Shown here piece by piece: positions 20,964 through 32,391 of a DNA stretch of 64,000 nt. Numbering within the stretch: the stretch's first letter is position 1; the number at the start of each line of letters is the position of its first letter. Under the pieces are notes generated by a model. It was not told the DNA's origin. It made no database searches and saw only the letters and a list, made by a program, of their open reading frames with translations. The stretch is taken from assembly GCA_019828595.1 (NCBI GenBank), contig JAHQRK010000008.1:124001-188000 (forward strand), given 5' to 3'. Both the position numbers and the translations under genes were made by a program. The DNA is from Aphanomyces cochlioides. Its lineage: Eukaryota; Oomycota; Saprolegniomycetes; Saprolegniales; Verrucalvaceae.

Positions 20964-23900
20964 ATGAAAGCGCGGAAAAGACATGATGAGGATTCACCGA
21001 CGTATGTGGACCGATCCGACGCTTCGGACGCAGACGAGGACGCCAGTATAGTCTATGAGTCTCAATCGTCTCAGTCTCAGCCGTCGTTCTCGACACGCAA
21101 GTCTGAAATGGGCATCGTCGAGGAGATTTACTGCGAGAACTTTATGTGCCATCGTAAAATGGTCGTCAAATTGGGCCGCAATATCAACTTTATCACTGGA
21201 GAAAACGGCAGTGGCAAGAGCGCAATCATTGCCGCGTTGCAGATTTGTCTTGGGGCAAGTGCTCGCACGACACATCGAGGAAAAAGTCTGAAGAATTTAA
21301 TTCGAAACAATGATCCAACCGAACAACCTAAGTCAGCTTTGGTGCGCATCACGCTCTTCAATGACGGCATGATCTAAAGTGTTTCAAGTTTCGTAATGAC
21401 TTGTCTACGGTAGGAACGGGCACTGATCCATTTCGTCCAGAGACTTTTGGCAAGAGAATTCAAGTCGAACGACTGATTCGTGCAGAAGGCACAGCAGAGT
21501 ATCGCTTAAAAGATGCCAATGGGCGTCTTGTTTCAAAGTTAAAAGCAGATTTGGAAGCGATGCTCGACCATCTCAATATACAGATTGAAAATCCTTGTGC
21601 TGTTCTTGATCAAGAGAATGCGAAATTGTTCCTCAAGGGCGACCCGGCCGACAAATACAAGGTTTTATTTCGTGAGGAAGAGATGGTTAACTTGTTCTAG
21701 TTCTTTCTGCAATCGACGGATTTGTACAAAATGCGCGCGACGTTTGCTAAAATCGAGGATGAAACCCGCGTTCGCCAAGAAGTTACGCTGAAACATGAGA
21801 GTCGCAAGATTGAACTGCTTGAAGCTGCCTATGAAGAAGCCCAGAAAATGTTCAAAAATGCCAAAAGCGTAGGCGCTTCACATCGATTCATCGCTTACTC
21901 GGCTGTGGTAGTTTTCCCACCTGGCTGAAGAATTGACGGCAGTTAAACACCGCCTTGCTTGGTCTTTTGTCCACGCAAAAGAAGTCGAATGTGACCAAAT
22001 GAAGCGAGTTTATGAAGAGCTTGAAGCCCGCGCCGATGCCCATCGAGCAAAAATGGAAACACATGACAATTTCGTTCAAAAACTCACAGGAGAGCAACGT
22101 GAATTGAATGAGACCCTCGAAAAAGAACAAGAAAGCATATCGGCGATTCAAAAGCAACAGCAAACTCTTAAAGAAAAGCAGCGAGCGCTTCGGTATCCCA
22201 TTCAGACCAAAGAAGCTGGTATATTGTCCTCTTGGTCCATGAAATTCATTGATGGCATCCATAGAACGTAAACAAATGCAACGCAACATTCGACAGTATC
22301 AATACCGTTTGGTGGAAATTGAAAAGGAAAAGCAAAAGAAACGAGATGACTATCAAGCGTACGTGAGCTCACTTGAGAGCAAACAGGCACGCGCTGCTCG
22401 TGAACTCGCCCAATTGCAAGAACAATTGGATCAAGCGCACGAAGAAAAAACTCACTTGGAGGTTTGTGTCATTTGTGGTCTCGAAAAATTCATTTCTCAA
22501 ACTGTAGAGCCAAGAAAAAATCAATTTCGATGCAGCATTAGATGAATTGAACGATCGACTTGATAATTGTAAACGACAGCGGCAAGATGCAAAAAATGAA
22601 ATGGACCGCATTCAAAGTCGTATCCAGGCCATTCGATCCCAATCAGCTGACCGGTATGGGTGTAATATTACTTAGTCTATTTTGACGGGTTTGATTTGTA
22701 GTCTGCTGGCATTTGGGAATAAAATTCCCCACCTCAATCAATTGATTCAACAAAACCTGGACCGATTCAACGATCCGCCAATTGGACCGCTCGGCATGTA
22801 CATTCAATTGCCTGAGCGATTCCAGCATTTGGTGCATTTTGTCGCAACGTAAGGCTCCTCTAACGATAAGCTTTGTAGGCTCTGACAACTGAAGTCATCT
22901 TGAAAAATGTTCTCAATAGCTATTTGGTGTCAAATGGACGTGACAAAGCTCTCTTGGACAAGCTAAAAACGAAAGCCCAATGCTACAACACAAGCATTTT
23001 GATTGCCCCACGAACTCGTTCCAAGTATTGTCCTCTGCATTTGAAATTTAAGACTCTGACATGGCATCATGTAGATATTCTGGCCTCCACACACCCAGTG
23101 GTTCAGTTGCCGATCACGCATTGGTTTCAATATTAAATGTTGAAGACCCGAATGTCTTTAATGCATTAATTGATGTGTCAAAAATCGAATCCAAGGTACA
23201 GTACATACATCTGTCGACAATTGACATTTTTGCTAATTTCCAGGTCATCTTTGAGGATCGACATGCAGCCGAAGATGCGACCCTTATTCGTTCGAGTGAC
23301 GGAGTACATTTGCAACGAAATGTCTCTGAAGTTTATCTTCCCAACGGTGATAAGTTTATCGTACGAGGCGGAAATCTGGCTTATATCGTCAACAAAACAA
23401 TTCGACATGCCCGTATTTTAAGTACTGATCACACAGCCGAGCTTCGACATTCAGAAGGAAGACTTGAACGCCTCCAAAACGACTACGAAACGTTGAAACG
23501 CGACGAAGGTGTTACCGAAAGCATGCCCTCTTGGCTGAGTTGAGTGTAGGAAAAATGATTCAGGAAGGAAACGAAATGGACAGAAAGCAAAAAGCCCAAG
23601 AAAAGGCAATCAAAGATGTTAACCGTCGCTTGCATCAACTCGAGAGCGATTTCACTCGCATGAAGAATCGCCAAGATCTGTCCATGGACGTAAGTACAAC
23701 CACACCTCTAAGAACGCTCAATCAACAGTAGACTTCAATTGGAGATACGACAATTCTCGACGAGGAAAAACAAGAAATTGAGCACGATCTCAAACAATGT
23801 CAACAAAAACTTCTCGAATTAGAGGAAGAGGTTTTGATTGGTTTTCAACCTGCATTAATTGTGGCTTGTAGCTTGCTGAAGGCAACCCTGAAATCGAACA

Positions 23901-24904
23901 GATTGACAACCAAATTCGAGCTCTTCGTCAAGATGAAGTAAAAATTCAAGCTCGGTTAGAGGAGCTTCGTCAAGAAACGATGGCCGTATATCAACAATTG
24001 GCCGAAGCCAAGGCGAAAAAACTGAAATCGAGTCAAAATGTCGACAGATATCAACATGAAGCCAACGATAAAAAACAAGATTACCTGGAAATGGAGCGCC
24101 AAGTTCAAGAAAGTGTCAGAAAGGCCTCTACAATTTGTCCACGCGTCGACGAGGACTTACAACCTCCCGCAGTGTACAACAATCAAATAAAGGACCTGAC
24201 ACACAGAATGAACGTTGAAAAAGCCAAGTTTGACCACATGGATCTTGACGAACTGGAACTTGACGTGGAAGAAAAAGGCAAAAAGTATGAACACAAAGCT
24301 GCTCAGTTTGAAAATTTTTCCCGAAATGTCGACCGCATAGCCGCCATGTTATCCGAGCGCAAAATGAAATGGGAAGCGCTGCGGAAAGAAATCGCACATC
24401 GAACATCTATGGGCTTCAACAAGTACATGATCAAGCGCAACTTCGCTGGCCGATTGAAGTTCGACCACACAAATCAACGCCTTGACATTTCTGTCGTCGC
24501 TAACGATGCTCATAAGACGAAACTTTCTATCGTACGCCTTCAAGCACCTCCTGATTTTCACTTTCTTTGTCTAGGTCAATGATATGAAGCAACTTTCGGG
24601 CGGCGAACGAAGTTATACTCAAGTAGCATTGTTGATGGCCCTTGGGGAATGCATTGAATGCCCATTCCGAGTTATGGATGAGTTCGATGTCTTTATGGAC
24701 AGCATCAATCGCACTCAAACGCTCAAACTTTTGATTGACACGGCCAAGGAAGAAGCGACGAAACAATTCATCTTTGTCACGCCAAACGATCTCAGGTAAT
24801 AAGTTGTACTCGTGATTTTTCACTTTACGAATCTCGACTCTAGCTCTATTAAAGAAGACGCCATGGTCAAGATCCAAAAGCTTTTACCGCCTCGAGATCG
24901 ATAA
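20964..24904 (+). CDS. SMC6: SMC6, structural maintenance of chromosomes protein 6
   Basis: Multi-exon SMC ATPase of the SMC5/6 complex, which handles recombination intermediates and replication stress in the nucleus. Walker A is GENGSGKSA (exon 1), followed by the SMC6-typical QVERLIRAEGTAEY and ENPCAVLDQENAKLFLKG. Long coiled coils flank the hinge region near 22700-23190 (starting GNKIPHLNQ, PLGMYIQL). The C-terminal signature is KQLSGGERSYTQVALL and Walker B FRVMDEFDVFMD. Introns by reading-frame continuity: 21367-21413 (GC-AG), 21662-21700, 21869-21911, 22219-22264, 22462-22507, 22654-22701, about 22849-22878, 23025-23074, 23196-23243, 23509-23549, 23690-23731, 23831-23871, 24532-24574, 24796-24843. 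The ATG is at 20964, since the upstream frame lacks an ATG. The 30-nt junction at 22849 is one base out of frame with canonical ends. Confidence 0.95.
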
Positions 24905-25194
24905 GTTTAAGGCAGCATTTCTTTGGCTTTCTTGCCACGTCAGTGCAACCAAAGGGCAATTTCGGTTGACTTTGGAGCTGTCTTACAAACTACAGCAGTG
25001 TGTGACTCTCCACACAGGATGAGTCGTACAAAACTAGTGGCCGTGCATTTTCGTACATTTGAATAGAGCACATGGCATGTTTGCGGTACATCGTACGCAG
25101 ATTCGAGACAACGTAATGTATACAATGTCGGACTTGACAGTACCCCCATATGGCCATTGTATTTATTTCCCCTCTGAGTCGCAAGGCCAAGGAG

Positions 25195-25554
25195 ATGTCG
25201 GATGAAATCACGTGCAAGTATACTTACAAGCCGTGCACGAACGAGCGCGCTCTAAAGAAAGATGGGAATCTCCATCGCTTGTGTGAATACCACCGGAATA
25301 AAGCCAACGCGCTCCAGAAGGTCTACGCGACAAAACGACGGCACCAGTTGCGGATGCTCCGCCTTCAACTTCGACAAGCGCAGCCCATCCAGACCAAATC
25401 CCGCGACAAAATCCACGCTACGAAGCGAGAAAACGTTGCGTCTGGCCACGAAGTACATGGAAAAGATCTTGGAATGCCATCAGCAGCAGCAGCATCAGCA
25501 GCAGGGGCAGGAATCGCAGGGACAAGTACTACTGGTATTTGGTGGGAGCTTTAG
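25195..25554 (+). CDS. Cys/His small basic protein C
   Basis: An in-frame ATG at 25150 would add 15 residues; ATG 25195 (MSDEITCKYTYK) fits the family better. The module is CKYTYKPC - 15 - CEYH, then RNKANALQKVYATKRRHQL. The tail lacks the LTxEE motif of its relatives and ends in an Ala/Gly-rich stretch read from a CAG-type repeat (25478-25510). A different frame through that repeat would give a Gln/His run, so the tail may be frameshifted or polymorphic. It lies 290 bp after SMC6 on the same strand. Confidence 0.68.
   Translation: MSDEITCKYTYKPCTNERALKKDGNLHRLCEYHRNKANALQKVYATKRRHQLRMLRLQLRQAQPIQTKSRDKIHATKRENVASGHEVHGKDLGMPSAAAASAAGAGIAGTSTTGIWWEL
25478..25510. repeat. CAG-type microsatellite in gene C
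   Basis: A run of CAGCAGCAGCAGCATCAGCAG type lies within the 3' part of gene C. It is a likely site of length change and of the frame disagreement in that tail. Confidence 0.7.
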
Positions 25555-26189
25555 CAGCCTTGTTCAGTACTGGCACCGTAGAATGACAACATCAAATGCA
25601 CTTGTGATCACACTGGAGATTCGCCTCAATGATGGACACCAAGCGAGAGAGATATGTATATCACACCCTTCAAATGTCATCCCTCGTCATCACCACAGAC
25701 TAACTTTCACTCTGAGGCGCTGCTGTTAAATGTCACCTTTCTCTCCGTGGTGAAATATATTCCAACTCGACTGCCGTCCTGTCGAGTGATCCACTGAAAC
25801 GCCCTTTCTTTGCGTTTATCCGACGATCGACCAGGGTGAAAAGTTGACCATTCCGTGTGTCTCTCGAGCTCGGAATGCCATTTACGTGTTGCTTTTGGCT
25901 GACCGAGGTGGTAGATTCAGTGAATTGAGTGAGGAAACGTGTCAGGAAGCAGCACACATGTCAAGTATTCATCCACGTTTGTTCAATGTGCTGCTTTTCG
26001 AAGGCGACAAGAATGTGAGATTTTTCAACCCACAGCATGTGAGATGAATCGTACACTCTAAATACGTTTCTTGTACATTATTTCACTTGAATAATGTATT
26101 GCTTGTGAAGTACAATGTACAATTCAATTGTACGTGTACGAGATTGAACCATCACGAGCGGTCATGCCCATCAAGCAGCATTTGAAAAT
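25555..26189. other. Spacer between genes C and D
   Basis: Short open frames only. One plus-strand frame at 25844-26047 (starts MTIPCVSRARNAIYVLL) is not recognised. No repeats or TIRs were seen. Confidence 0.4.
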
Positions 26190-26561
26190 ATGAACTCGAA
26201 CGACCTCGAATGCAAATACACGTATAAAGTGTGTACAAATCCGCGCTCACAGAAGCGCGATGGCACGCTCCATCGGCTTTGCCAAGAGCACCGGAATCAA
26301 GCCAATGCCCTGCAGAAAGCATACGCGACGAAGCGCCGGGAAGAGCTGCGGTCGTTGCGAGAACTGGTCATACTCGGGCAAACAAAACAGCCGTTACCAG
26401 CTGAAGAAGCCAACGTCGAAGCGCTGCACTCGACGATGGAAGATTATTCCTTAATTGTTGAAAGCGAGTTGGAACCTCTTGATTCGTCTCAACAAGATGT
26501 ACCCATGTTGACTCAAGAAGAGTACGCTCATTTGTGCAAACTGCTTGAAAAAAGCGGGTGA
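26190..26561 (+). CDS. Cys/His small basic protein D
   Basis: A complete 123-residue frame from ATG 26190. The module is CKYTYKVC - 15 - CQEH, followed by RNQANALQKAYATKRREELR. An acidic middle (EANVEALHSTMEDYSLIVES) leads to the family tail MLTQEEYAHLCKLLEKSG. This is the cleanest single-exon example of the family architecture: metal-binding-like knot, basic run, acidic region and terminal amphipathic helix. Same strand as gene C. Confidence 0.78.
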   Translation: MNSNDLECKYTYKVCTNPRSQKRDGTLHRLCQEHRNQANALQKAYATKRREELRSLRELVILGQTKQPLPAEEANVEALHSTMEDYSLIVESELEPLDSSQQDVPMLTQEEYAHLCKLLEKSG

Positions 26562-27833
26562 TATAACGAGTCTAATTCATGTGTGTGGGTGGGATGCTGG
26601 CTCAATAAACAGCAAGACGCATTCGGCCTACGACCAATCAAACCTTAATTCGTAAAGTGGCTCTTGCCATCCACACGATTCGCAAGAGAGGCAGCAAAAA
26701 AACAGCGTCTTCTGGCAAGCCGCCTCGAAAGTGGTTCACTTCCAGCCGGTGCTTAGTCCCGAAAGGCCAGTATACAAAGTCCAAGTACAGGAAAGGCCAC
26801 TTGTCGTCATTGGCCTCTGGGGTCGCGTGCTCAAACGACAGCAGCCATGGGAGGAAAGCAACGACAGCCCCGACTATCATCCAATTCATCTCATGCAGGT
26901 CTGGTCCCATATTTCGTGGCCATATATCCAATCCCCAGCTGGTCGGATGCCACCCAAAGATTTTCTTTTAATCCAAAAATCGATTCTTTAATTCACTCGA
27001 GTCAATAAAAGACAACAAGCAAACATCTATCACCTCCTCACAATGGCTTATGAGTTTCCCATCGCCCAAAGACAATTGGCCGCTTTACTAAACAGCCAAA
27101 CGTCCACAGGGTGATATACCTGCGGATGGAGCTCGACCCCGAGTCAATGGACAAAATAGCAAAATGCAGTTTTTCACTCATGCCTGACATTCGAAGTTGC
27201 TGAATCATACTACGATCCCCTCGACATTTGGCGCTCTATCTCCAAGCAAGGCAAGCATTATTCTTGTGAAATATTGGGGAAGTTGAAGCCTTGGCATCTA
27301 AACTTGCAAGTACCACGTCGTTATACAGTAGATGGTCGTGCTTACGTTGACAAAATTCCAGGGAATAAAATCCAACATATCAAAAATTACTTCGAAGTAC
27401 TTCAAAAATGTATTGCGGTTAAAGAAGCAATTCGTGAAAATAAAGTGCAATTCCAGCATTATTCGTCGATTTTCTTTAATATCTTCTTTTAATTTCTTTT
27501 AATATTAAAAGAACAGCAAGATCGACATATGGATGACATTTGGACTGATGGCCACACATTTTACCAACCAAAAAAGTCTTCTCTTGGCGCGTTTCATTGA
27601 GTGGATCGATGGGTTTACACTACTGGAGACCATCTTTTTCTCGTTGTGCTGCATCGCGCTTGTCGTTCATCTTGGATTTTGTATGGATTTGTCTTCCATC
27701 CTCGCTTTATGGAACCACAAATCCCCATCCACCGGACTGTATTTACCAACATAAAACAATGGTGGCCCTGTCACATCCATGGAATCTCCCACTTGACAAT
27801 TTTCTCCTCACTTGCATCGCAACGACACAGACA
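26562..27833. other. Spacer with unrecognised ORFs
   Basis: On the minus strand, 26638-26931 is a 97-codon frame with one hydrophobic segment (WMIVGAVVAFLPWLLSF), possibly a tiny membrane protein. The opposite strand is open too, so coding status is unclear. At 27190-27492 (plus) a frame reads VAESYYDPLDIWRSISKQG and later QVPRRYTVDGRAYVDKIPG; it looks protein-like but lacks an intact start and may be a relic. Neither was recognised. Confidence 0.35.
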
Positions 27834-28376
27834 ATGCCACCAGCTTCAGCAGCAGCAGCAGTCTCAGGCCACGACGAAGCCCATTGCAAATACGTCTACA
27901 AGGTCTGTTTGTATCCACGAACGGTAAAAAAAGATGGCACGCTCCATCGACTGTGCGAATTTCACCGGAATAAAGCCAACGCGTTGCAAAAAGTCTACGC
28001 GACCAAACGACGCCGCGAACTGAGAGCTCAAAAGCGACAATTAGCTCTACAGACCAAAGCTGCAGCCGTCGCTGCTGCTGCCGCCACCGCTGCCTCAGCG
28101 ACAACCACTACAGCTTTAGCCGCAACCACACCCACGACCAGAACGCCAGCTACAGTAGCCGCTCCTCCGACTACGACCCCACTACAGATCTCAAAGCCCA
28201 CGGAAAAACTGCCAGCAGCTACGACTGGTCCCGTACTACCATCGTCGCAATCACCGAGGGATGTCGATATTTGGAGTCTCGACAACGACGACATTTGGCT
28301 CGAACCAATCGCAGCTATGGCAAGCGTCGAGTGTCTGTCGGACGAGGAATATGCCTACTTGAGTACTGTCTTGTAA
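27834..28376 (+). CDS. Cys/His small basic protein E
   Basis: The open frame extends upstream to 27597, but the upstream part has no family features. ATG 27834 (MPPASAAAAVSGHDEAHC) puts the module near the N terminus as in its relatives. The module is CKYVYKVC - 15 - CEFH, then RNKANALQKVYATKRRRELR. A long Ala/Thr/Pro low-complexity linker follows, then DDIWLEPI and the tail CLSDEEYAYLSTVL. It is about 180 residues, the longest member. It is tail-to-tail with gene F, 186 bp apart, mirroring the A/B layout. Confidence 0.75.
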   Translation: MPPASAAAAVSGHDEAHCKYVYKVCLYPRTVKKDGTLHRLCEFHRNKANALQKVYATKRRRELRAQKRQLALQTKAAAVAAAAATAASATTTTALAATTPTTRTPATVAAPPTTTPLQISKPTEKLPAATTGPVLPSSQSPRDVDIWSLDNDDIWLEPIAAMASVECLSDEEYAYLSTVL

Positions 28377-28562
28377 ATGTACTTGGATATATATTTATCA
28401 TGTAAACTGCCTTTTGGACTTCCTCTGCACTTCATTGCGCCAGCCATGCTTCACCTAGATTGTTCTTGAACTTGCTCACAACTTCGTTGCACGAGAATGG
28501 AAAGACAAGGATTGCGAACGACTACGAAGTTCATACATTGATAAGTTAACATTGAAAAACAT

Positions 28563-28946
28563 TTACGCGACTGTGACAAAGACATCGTCGTCCAGCATAT
28601 TATGGCCATCCACTTCGAATTCGATCAAGTCAAAGGCCCACTTGTCGTCAAAGAACAGGTCGGCCAATGTATCAAGGACAAACTCCCCCGGCTCTCCTTC
28701 ACATTTAATTGGCTCTGTCTTCACAAGAGCAGCAGCAGCGGCGCATTTCTTGGCCTCCAGGAGCATTTTTCGTTCGGCACGTCGCTCTCGACGTCGTTTG
28801 GTTGCGTAGACTTTTTGCAATGTGTTGGCTTTCGTGCGGTGGAATTCACACAAGCGATGGAGCGAGCCGTCTTTCTTGAGCGTACGAGGGTTGGAGCACA
28901 CTTTGTAGATGTACTTGCAGTGGCTGTCGTTGTGTAGATGGTTCAT
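28563..28946 (-). CDS. Cys/His small basic protein F
   Basis: 127 residues from ATG 28946 (MNHLHNDSHCKYIYKVC). The module is C-x6-C-x15-C-x2-H (CEFH), followed by RTKANTLQKVYATKRRRERR. Downstream comes an Ala-rich basic helix, then an acidic/aromatic tail with LADLFFDDKWAFDLIEFE that resembles an acidic activation segment (inference). The LTxEE ending is replaced by MLDDDVFVTVA. Convergent with gene E. Confidence 0.75.
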   Translation of the reverse strand: MNHLHNDSHCKYIYKVCSNPRTLKKDGSLHRLCEFHRTKANTLQKVYATKRRRERRAERKMLLEAKKCAAAAALVKTEPIKCEGEPGEFVLDTLADLFFDDKWAFDLIEFEVDGHNMLDDDVFVTVA

Positions 28947-29630
28947 CTTTTATCGAGAGTAAATTGGAAAATGCATATGGGTGTATCCGACGGACGATTC
29001 ACCGCGGAACGTCGAGGTTTGAGGAGCTTCGATTCACTTGGGGCCGGAACGTCGTACAACCACCTGACAATCTCAATGTACCTCAGCTCATCCTTATAAA
29101 ATGACATATTCAACGTACACTGGAGTTAGTATTGTATTGGCAGTACTGACCGTACATGATGAATTTCATTGACAAAGGTGAAATGTTGCTGCTGTGACGA
29201 CAAGTCGAATCTGATGCACGGCCACATCGCTGGGTATACTATAAACCTATCGAGATAGAGCTTTGCAAAGCACGACAGCCATTCATTTCTGTTGGAGATC
29301 GCGTGCTTTTGAAGCTAATTGTTGTGGGATTTATGCCGCCAGATGACAGACGCGCATCGCGAAATACACGTGTACGCACTTTTTTCGTACTGTACACACA
29401 GCTGAGCAGAATCTTCCTCCATTTCTAGAAAAATGGACTCTGCTGCCACATCGATGAGAGGTGAAAGGAACAACTTTCTCATTGACGGAAGGTACTCAAT
29501 GTCTTGTATCACGATAACTTCGCAATAAAATCCACCAATTAAATCAATTGACTAAACGATCTGCAAAATATTTGATTCATTGAATTTTAACCAATTAAGA
29601 TTAAAATTATACTTTTCTTGGAGTTAATCT
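28947..29630. other. Intergenic, 0.7 kb
   Basis: This holds the presumed promoter side of gene F and the 3' side of kinase 1. No gene, RNA or repeat was recognised. Confidence 0.5.
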
Positions 29631-31412
29631 TTACAACTTGCCGACAAGACCGCGTAATGTAGCGGCGACTTCCGCCCCAGACGGCCGTTGCAAGGGATCC
29701 CATGCAATACATTTCCTCAGGAGGGAGTTGATCGCAGGGGGACAAGTGTCCAGGACCTCTGGGGCTAATGAGCCCTCGCGCAATCGTTCCATCATGACAA
29801 AATTCGACACTTCTCGCAGTTGCATGTATGGCACCAAATGTGTGTCCAGCTCAACAAGAATCATGCCAAACGAGTAAATATCTGCTGCGACTGTGTATCG
29901 ATTGCCCTCTACAATGTAACAAAATTAACATTACCACCAAGAAACATTGAGAACGTACCGAGCACTTCAGGGGCCATCCATCGACAAGTACCAACGCCTT
30001 GAGTCATCGTGCCTTCATTGCATTCCCTTGCAATGCCAAAATCCGTCAATTTCCCCCTGATTTTGGTCGTCAGGAGTACATTTCTTGCTTTTAAATCGCG
30101 GTGGATAATATCCATCGAGTGGAGATAAAGGAGGCCGTCGATGCAATCCATGGCAATTTGTAACTTTTGTCGCCATGGTAGTTTTGGATTGGATTCAAGA
30201 TAATTGCGCAGATCTCCTTGTTCCATGTACTCGACGACCAATTCGATTTCGCGAGGACGCAACCAACTCACACCAATAAATTGCACGATATATGGGCAGT
30301 CCAAGCGCGTCATGAGCTTGATTTCGTCGATAAAAGTCTGGACGCTCTCGGCAGTCATTTCGCTTGACAATTGCTTCTTCACAGCGACGCGTTGTCCATT
30401 GTATTTGGCCAAACTAACAACGCCATTTGCCCCCGACGCGAGGACATCGATATGGATCAATTTCGTTTCGTCTAATCGCCACAGTTCGAGATCTCCCATG
30501 TCTAACTTAATCCCGACGAAATCTGTCGACGTCGGTGTCGGAAACGCATCCACGGATTTCACATCGATCCACGCGGCACTGCTTGACGCTCGATTGCCAT
30601 ATCGCTGACGTCGTCTTCCTTGAGATCGACGGCAAAAACACAGCACACTGCCAATCAGTAGAGCCACAACCACGGAAAGCAATGCAATCGTCACGGGGGA
30701 GATTGAACTGCCTACCGAAAAAATTAGCATGACGTCTAGAGATGGAGAACTTGCTTGTTGATGATTCCGAAGCGGATGCAGGGGCTGCAATTGATGAGCC
30801 TAATGGCAGAGTAGTCATTGGAGATGCTGAGGTCGTATCAGGGGCTACAGTCGAGGTATTTGTTGAGGAAACAAGTCCTCCGTCGCACGAAATGCCGGAG
30901 GAAATACTGCCCTGGCAAGCTTTGGAGGAAAATGCTACGTCTGACAAGACCGCATTACAGTTTGCCATGCAATTGTCGGCCGAGTAGAATAATTTGCACG
31001 CGCCGCTCGATGAATCTGCCGCGCACATGACATTGTCGTTCATAATGCCAATCAAAACCACGAGTGTCGCATTGCTCGTTTCGCCGCTGGAGCAAGTCCA
31101 GACCGTTTTGTTCTGCATGCAAGTTTTCGAAGTCGACGATGGGATTGCTGCAGTAGTCGCTGCACTTGCGGTTTGGAGAAGCGTCGGCACTTTAGCGCAA
31201 AAGGTGCTCGAGCAATGAATTGCCAACATTGACTGCTTGGAATCGCGAAATGTATTGCATGCCGGGAGGTCGGGCATGAAATAGCAGTCGGTCGACGTAT
31301 TGGTCTTGACGACGCATTGGACGTCTTGTTTGCCATCCTTCGCCTTGTCTGCAAACACAAGCGCCGCTTGATTGGAGCTTGGGTCCTTCACACACACAAA
31401 ATCGGTGAGCAT
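29631..31412 (-). CDS. TKL receptor-like protein kinase 1
   Basis: The order is a secreted Cys-rich ectodomain (Cys pairs through about 31400-30900), a Ser/Thr-rich stalk, one membrane helix (ISPVTIALLSVVVALLIGSV then FCRR), a basic juxtamembrane and a kinase domain. Kinase landmarks: GANGVV loop, AVKKQL lysine, HRDLKARN, DFGIAR and WMAPEVL. Introns at 30708-30751 and 29909-29958 restore the frame, the second right after APEVLE. The first in-frame ATG is at 31412, but a good signal-peptide-like segment (MAFFPLSLVSQLVIVC) sits just upstream in another frame. A further 5' intron or a frameshift is therefore likely and the true start may be near 31454. It would be a plasma-membrane sensor kinase; the ligand is unknown. 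Paralogous to 50179-52356. Confidence 0.88.
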
Positions 31413-31464
31413 GGCAGACAATTACTAACTGTGAGACCAGAGAGAGTGGAAAAAACGCCATCAA

Positions 31465-32391
31465 CCGACGACAACTCGAGTGCTGGTTGGTTTTTTGTGA
31501 GACTTGTCACTTTGAGCGGTGCAAGTGCCAACGAAGGCGAAAGTTTTTCGTGTATTTGGTAGTTTGAACTGATCCGTCCCCTCATGAGGCGTTCTGGGAG
31601 GCCTGGCAGCCTTGATATCGACAGCAATGGAGAAATGAATGTCGAGGGGGTTGGTGGTACTTGAAGGGCAATCTTCATTTATCATGCGCTAGAAAGGATG
31701 TTGAAGACTGCCATCGCAAGTTTTAAACCCAGCTAGTGAAAAGGGAGCAATGAGTAAGCTGTGAATGAGGAATGTGCCACAAGAGGAAGACCTTTGACTG
31801 AGGTTTTCACCACTTTTGTGATTCGTTACAGGTTTGACTGGTTGAGACAAGAAAGGTTAAAGTGTGTCCGAAATCCATCTGGAAAATGTTACAAGAGTGT
31901 CAGGTTGATAACATACTCTGTATGTTTGTGGACAGGTCGTCAATAAGCTGACGTACAAATTCTCCTGGACATTTCTTGACGGGAAGAACAAGCAAGCGAA
32001 CAGACCGCCTCTAGGGATTGATTGCTCACAGATGAGGGATGAATGGCCCCATTCAAATCCCATGGGGGGGCATCCCACTTCGATAAATCCTTTTTGGTTG
32101 GTTGTTGCAGGAGCATGACGATTCGCACTTGAAGGATTTCCAGTCCACTCTATCTCCCACAAAATTCATAAGAGACAGAAATTCCACTCGGCCTTACCAG
32201 GAGCACGCCTTGGTGATGGTCCGTCGCCAAGGCGTCGTTCTGCGTCAAAGCACTGTACGGAATTCACAGGGAACGGACTGAGCTGAGAGGACGAACTTGT
32301 TCCCTGCGTGATCCGTCAAACACTTTGACACTGATCTAATTATTAGCTTAAAAGATGGAGACAAAGGCTTGGAGGTGCAAGGTTGTTAAGA
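31465..32391. other. Intergenic, 0.9 kb
   Basis: Between the 5' end of kinase 1 and the 3' end of the CAP-G gene. Short frames only; nothing recognised. Confidence 0.5.

Noticed and set aside
27597..27833. Upstream extension of Cys/His gene E
   Set aside because: No family similarity; ATG 27834 places the module as in the paralogues.
13214..28946. WRC-domain (GRF-type) identity for the Cys/His family
   Set aside because: WRC is C-x9-C-x10-C-x2-H with a WRC triplet; spacing and motif do not match.
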